Of a stretch of 6,860 nucleotides of DNA, positions 6,230-6,860 are shown piece by piece. The stretch comes from Gammaproteobacteria bacterium. Lineage in GTDB: Bacteria > Pseudomonadota > Gammaproteobacteria > DSM-16500. The notes under the pieces were generated by a model. That model saw nothing but the letters and a program-made list of their open reading frames with translations. It ran no database searches and was not told where the DNA came from. Location of the stretch: contig SCTP01000260.1 of NCBI GenBank assembly GCA_004322325.1, positions 1-6,860 on the forward strand, in the 5' to 3' direction. Both the position numbers and the translations under genes were made by a program. Every line of letters begins with the position of its first letter. The first letter of the stretch is position 1.

Positions 6230-6860
6230 ATGAAAGGGTCTATCTCTATCGCTTCAAACGGATTACGCAGCATAATCGTATCTTTTCTGTCAGAACCCGT
6301 CGAAATAATATCAATCGGCACCCCCGCCAGTTTTTCTATCCGCAATAAATATTTCTGTGCATTAACCGGCAAGTCATTAAAATGTCGAATGCTAGCTGTT
6401 GATTCCGTCCAACCCGGTAATTCTTCATAAACCGGCTCGCATTGCATGAATTCATCCGTCTCAAGCGGCGGGTATTGGCACAACTTACCGTTCAACTGAT
6501 AGCCCGTGCAGATTTTGATCGTCGGTAAACCATCTAACACGTCTAACTTGGTAACACACAGTCCCGAAAAACTATTTAATTGAATAGAACGCCGCAAGGC
6601 CGCCATATCCAACCACCCACAACGGCGCGGACGACCTGTCACAGAACCGAATTCATTGCCGCGGGTTGCTAAATGCTTGCCAACCTCATCCGTCAATTCA
6701 GTGGGAAAAGGCCCAGATCCGACACGCGTGGCATACGCTTTGGTAATGCCAAGGATGTAATTCAAATGACGCGGACCAAAACCACTCCCCGTGCTCGCCG
6801 CACCCGCCGTGGTATTGGATGAAGTGACATAAGGATACGTGCCATGATCCACATCTAATA
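6211..6860 (-). CDS. purA: Adenylosuccinate synthetase, C-terminal half (partial)
   Basis: PurA condenses IMP with aspartate, using GTP, to adenylosuccinate in the first committed step to AMP. The gene enters from the right edge; 215 residues plus stop are visible, about half the usual 430. They include [44 protein letters not shown], the guanine-binding TKLDVLDGL and the family's C-terminal [23 protein letters not shown]. coli PurA ends at the equivalent of PFEA (PFDA). Here the frame continues for 12 residues ([12 protein letters not shown]) into the antisense of tRNA-Leu, stopping at TGA opposite the tRNA T loop. The apparent initiator GTG at 6850-6852 is an internal valine codon. recG follows on the same strand 128 bp downstream, so read-through is possible across the antisense tRNA. 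Confidence 0.96.
   Translation of the reverse strand, partial: LDVDHGTYPYVTSSNTTAGAASTGSGFGPRHLNYILGITKAYATRVGSGPFPTELTDEVGKHLATRGNEFGSVTGRPRRCGWLDMAALRRSIQLNSFSGLCVTKLDVLDGLPTIKICTGYQLNGKLCQYPPLETDEFMQCEPVYEELPGWTESTASIRHFNDLPVNAQKYLLRIEKLAGVPIDIISTGSDRKDTIMLRNPFEAIEIDPFIAEERT
6258..6279 (+). terminator. Possible weak terminator of tRNA-Leu inside purA
   Basis: About 30 nt past the tRNA, a short stem ACG(G)ATTA / TAATCGT with one bulged G and a 7-nt loop is followed by the T-rich run ATCTTTTCTGT. It lies within purA coding sequence on the opposite strand. The stem is AT-rich and imperfect, so this is only a candidate; nothing better is visible downstream of the tRNA. Confidence 0.2.

Noticed and set aside
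6011..6430. Plus-strand 139-codon open frame across recG start, tRNA and purA
   Set aside because: It runs through the tRNA-Leu gene and antisense to two real genes; the product resembles nothing.

Overview
The window looks like a chromosomal segment of a gammaproteobacterium. Every recognisable protein is gammaproteobacterial in type: TyrS of the TyrZ-like class, AnmK, RecG and PurA. The left edge carries a strong rRNA-type promoter reading out of the window just behind tyrS. From memory, an anmK / tyrZ / 16S rRNA order is also found in Pseudomonas. The moderate-to-low GC and an AT-rich, all-helical, leucine-rich repeat protein of a kind common in Legionella, Coxiella and relatives suggest the order Legionellales. 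That taxonomic call is inference, not proof.

Layout. Bases 1-184 (minus strand) hold a P1-like rRNA promoter with an AT-rich UP element, a boxA antitermination site and two small leader hairpins. The 16S gene itself would lie off the left edge. tyrS (169-1368, minus) reads toward it and its last codons overlap the UP element. A 71-bp gap separates tyrS from the divergent anmK (1440-2522, plus). Bases 2523-2786 hold no gene but are dense in inverted repeats, ending in a hairpin with a perfect 12-bp outer stem just before the next ribosome binding site. An unrecognised 401-residue helical-repeat protein follows (2787-3992, plus). It converges on recG (3995-6082, minus) with only 2 bp between the stop codons. 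Upstream of recG, a consensus-like promoter drives a divergent tRNA-Leu(CAG) gene (6146-6229, plus). The right edge holds the 3' half of purA (minus), whose last codons and stop lie antisense to the tRNA 3' end.

Functionally most of the window is housekeeping: translation (tyrS, tRNA-Leu, rRNA), cell-wall recycling (anmK), recombination and replication-fork repair (recG) and AMP synthesis (purA). The accessory part is 2523-3992: the structured leader plus the repeat protein, AT-richer than its neighbours. This is where anything undescribed is most likely to be. I see no CRISPR array, transposase, toxin-antitoxin pair or recognisable defence system.
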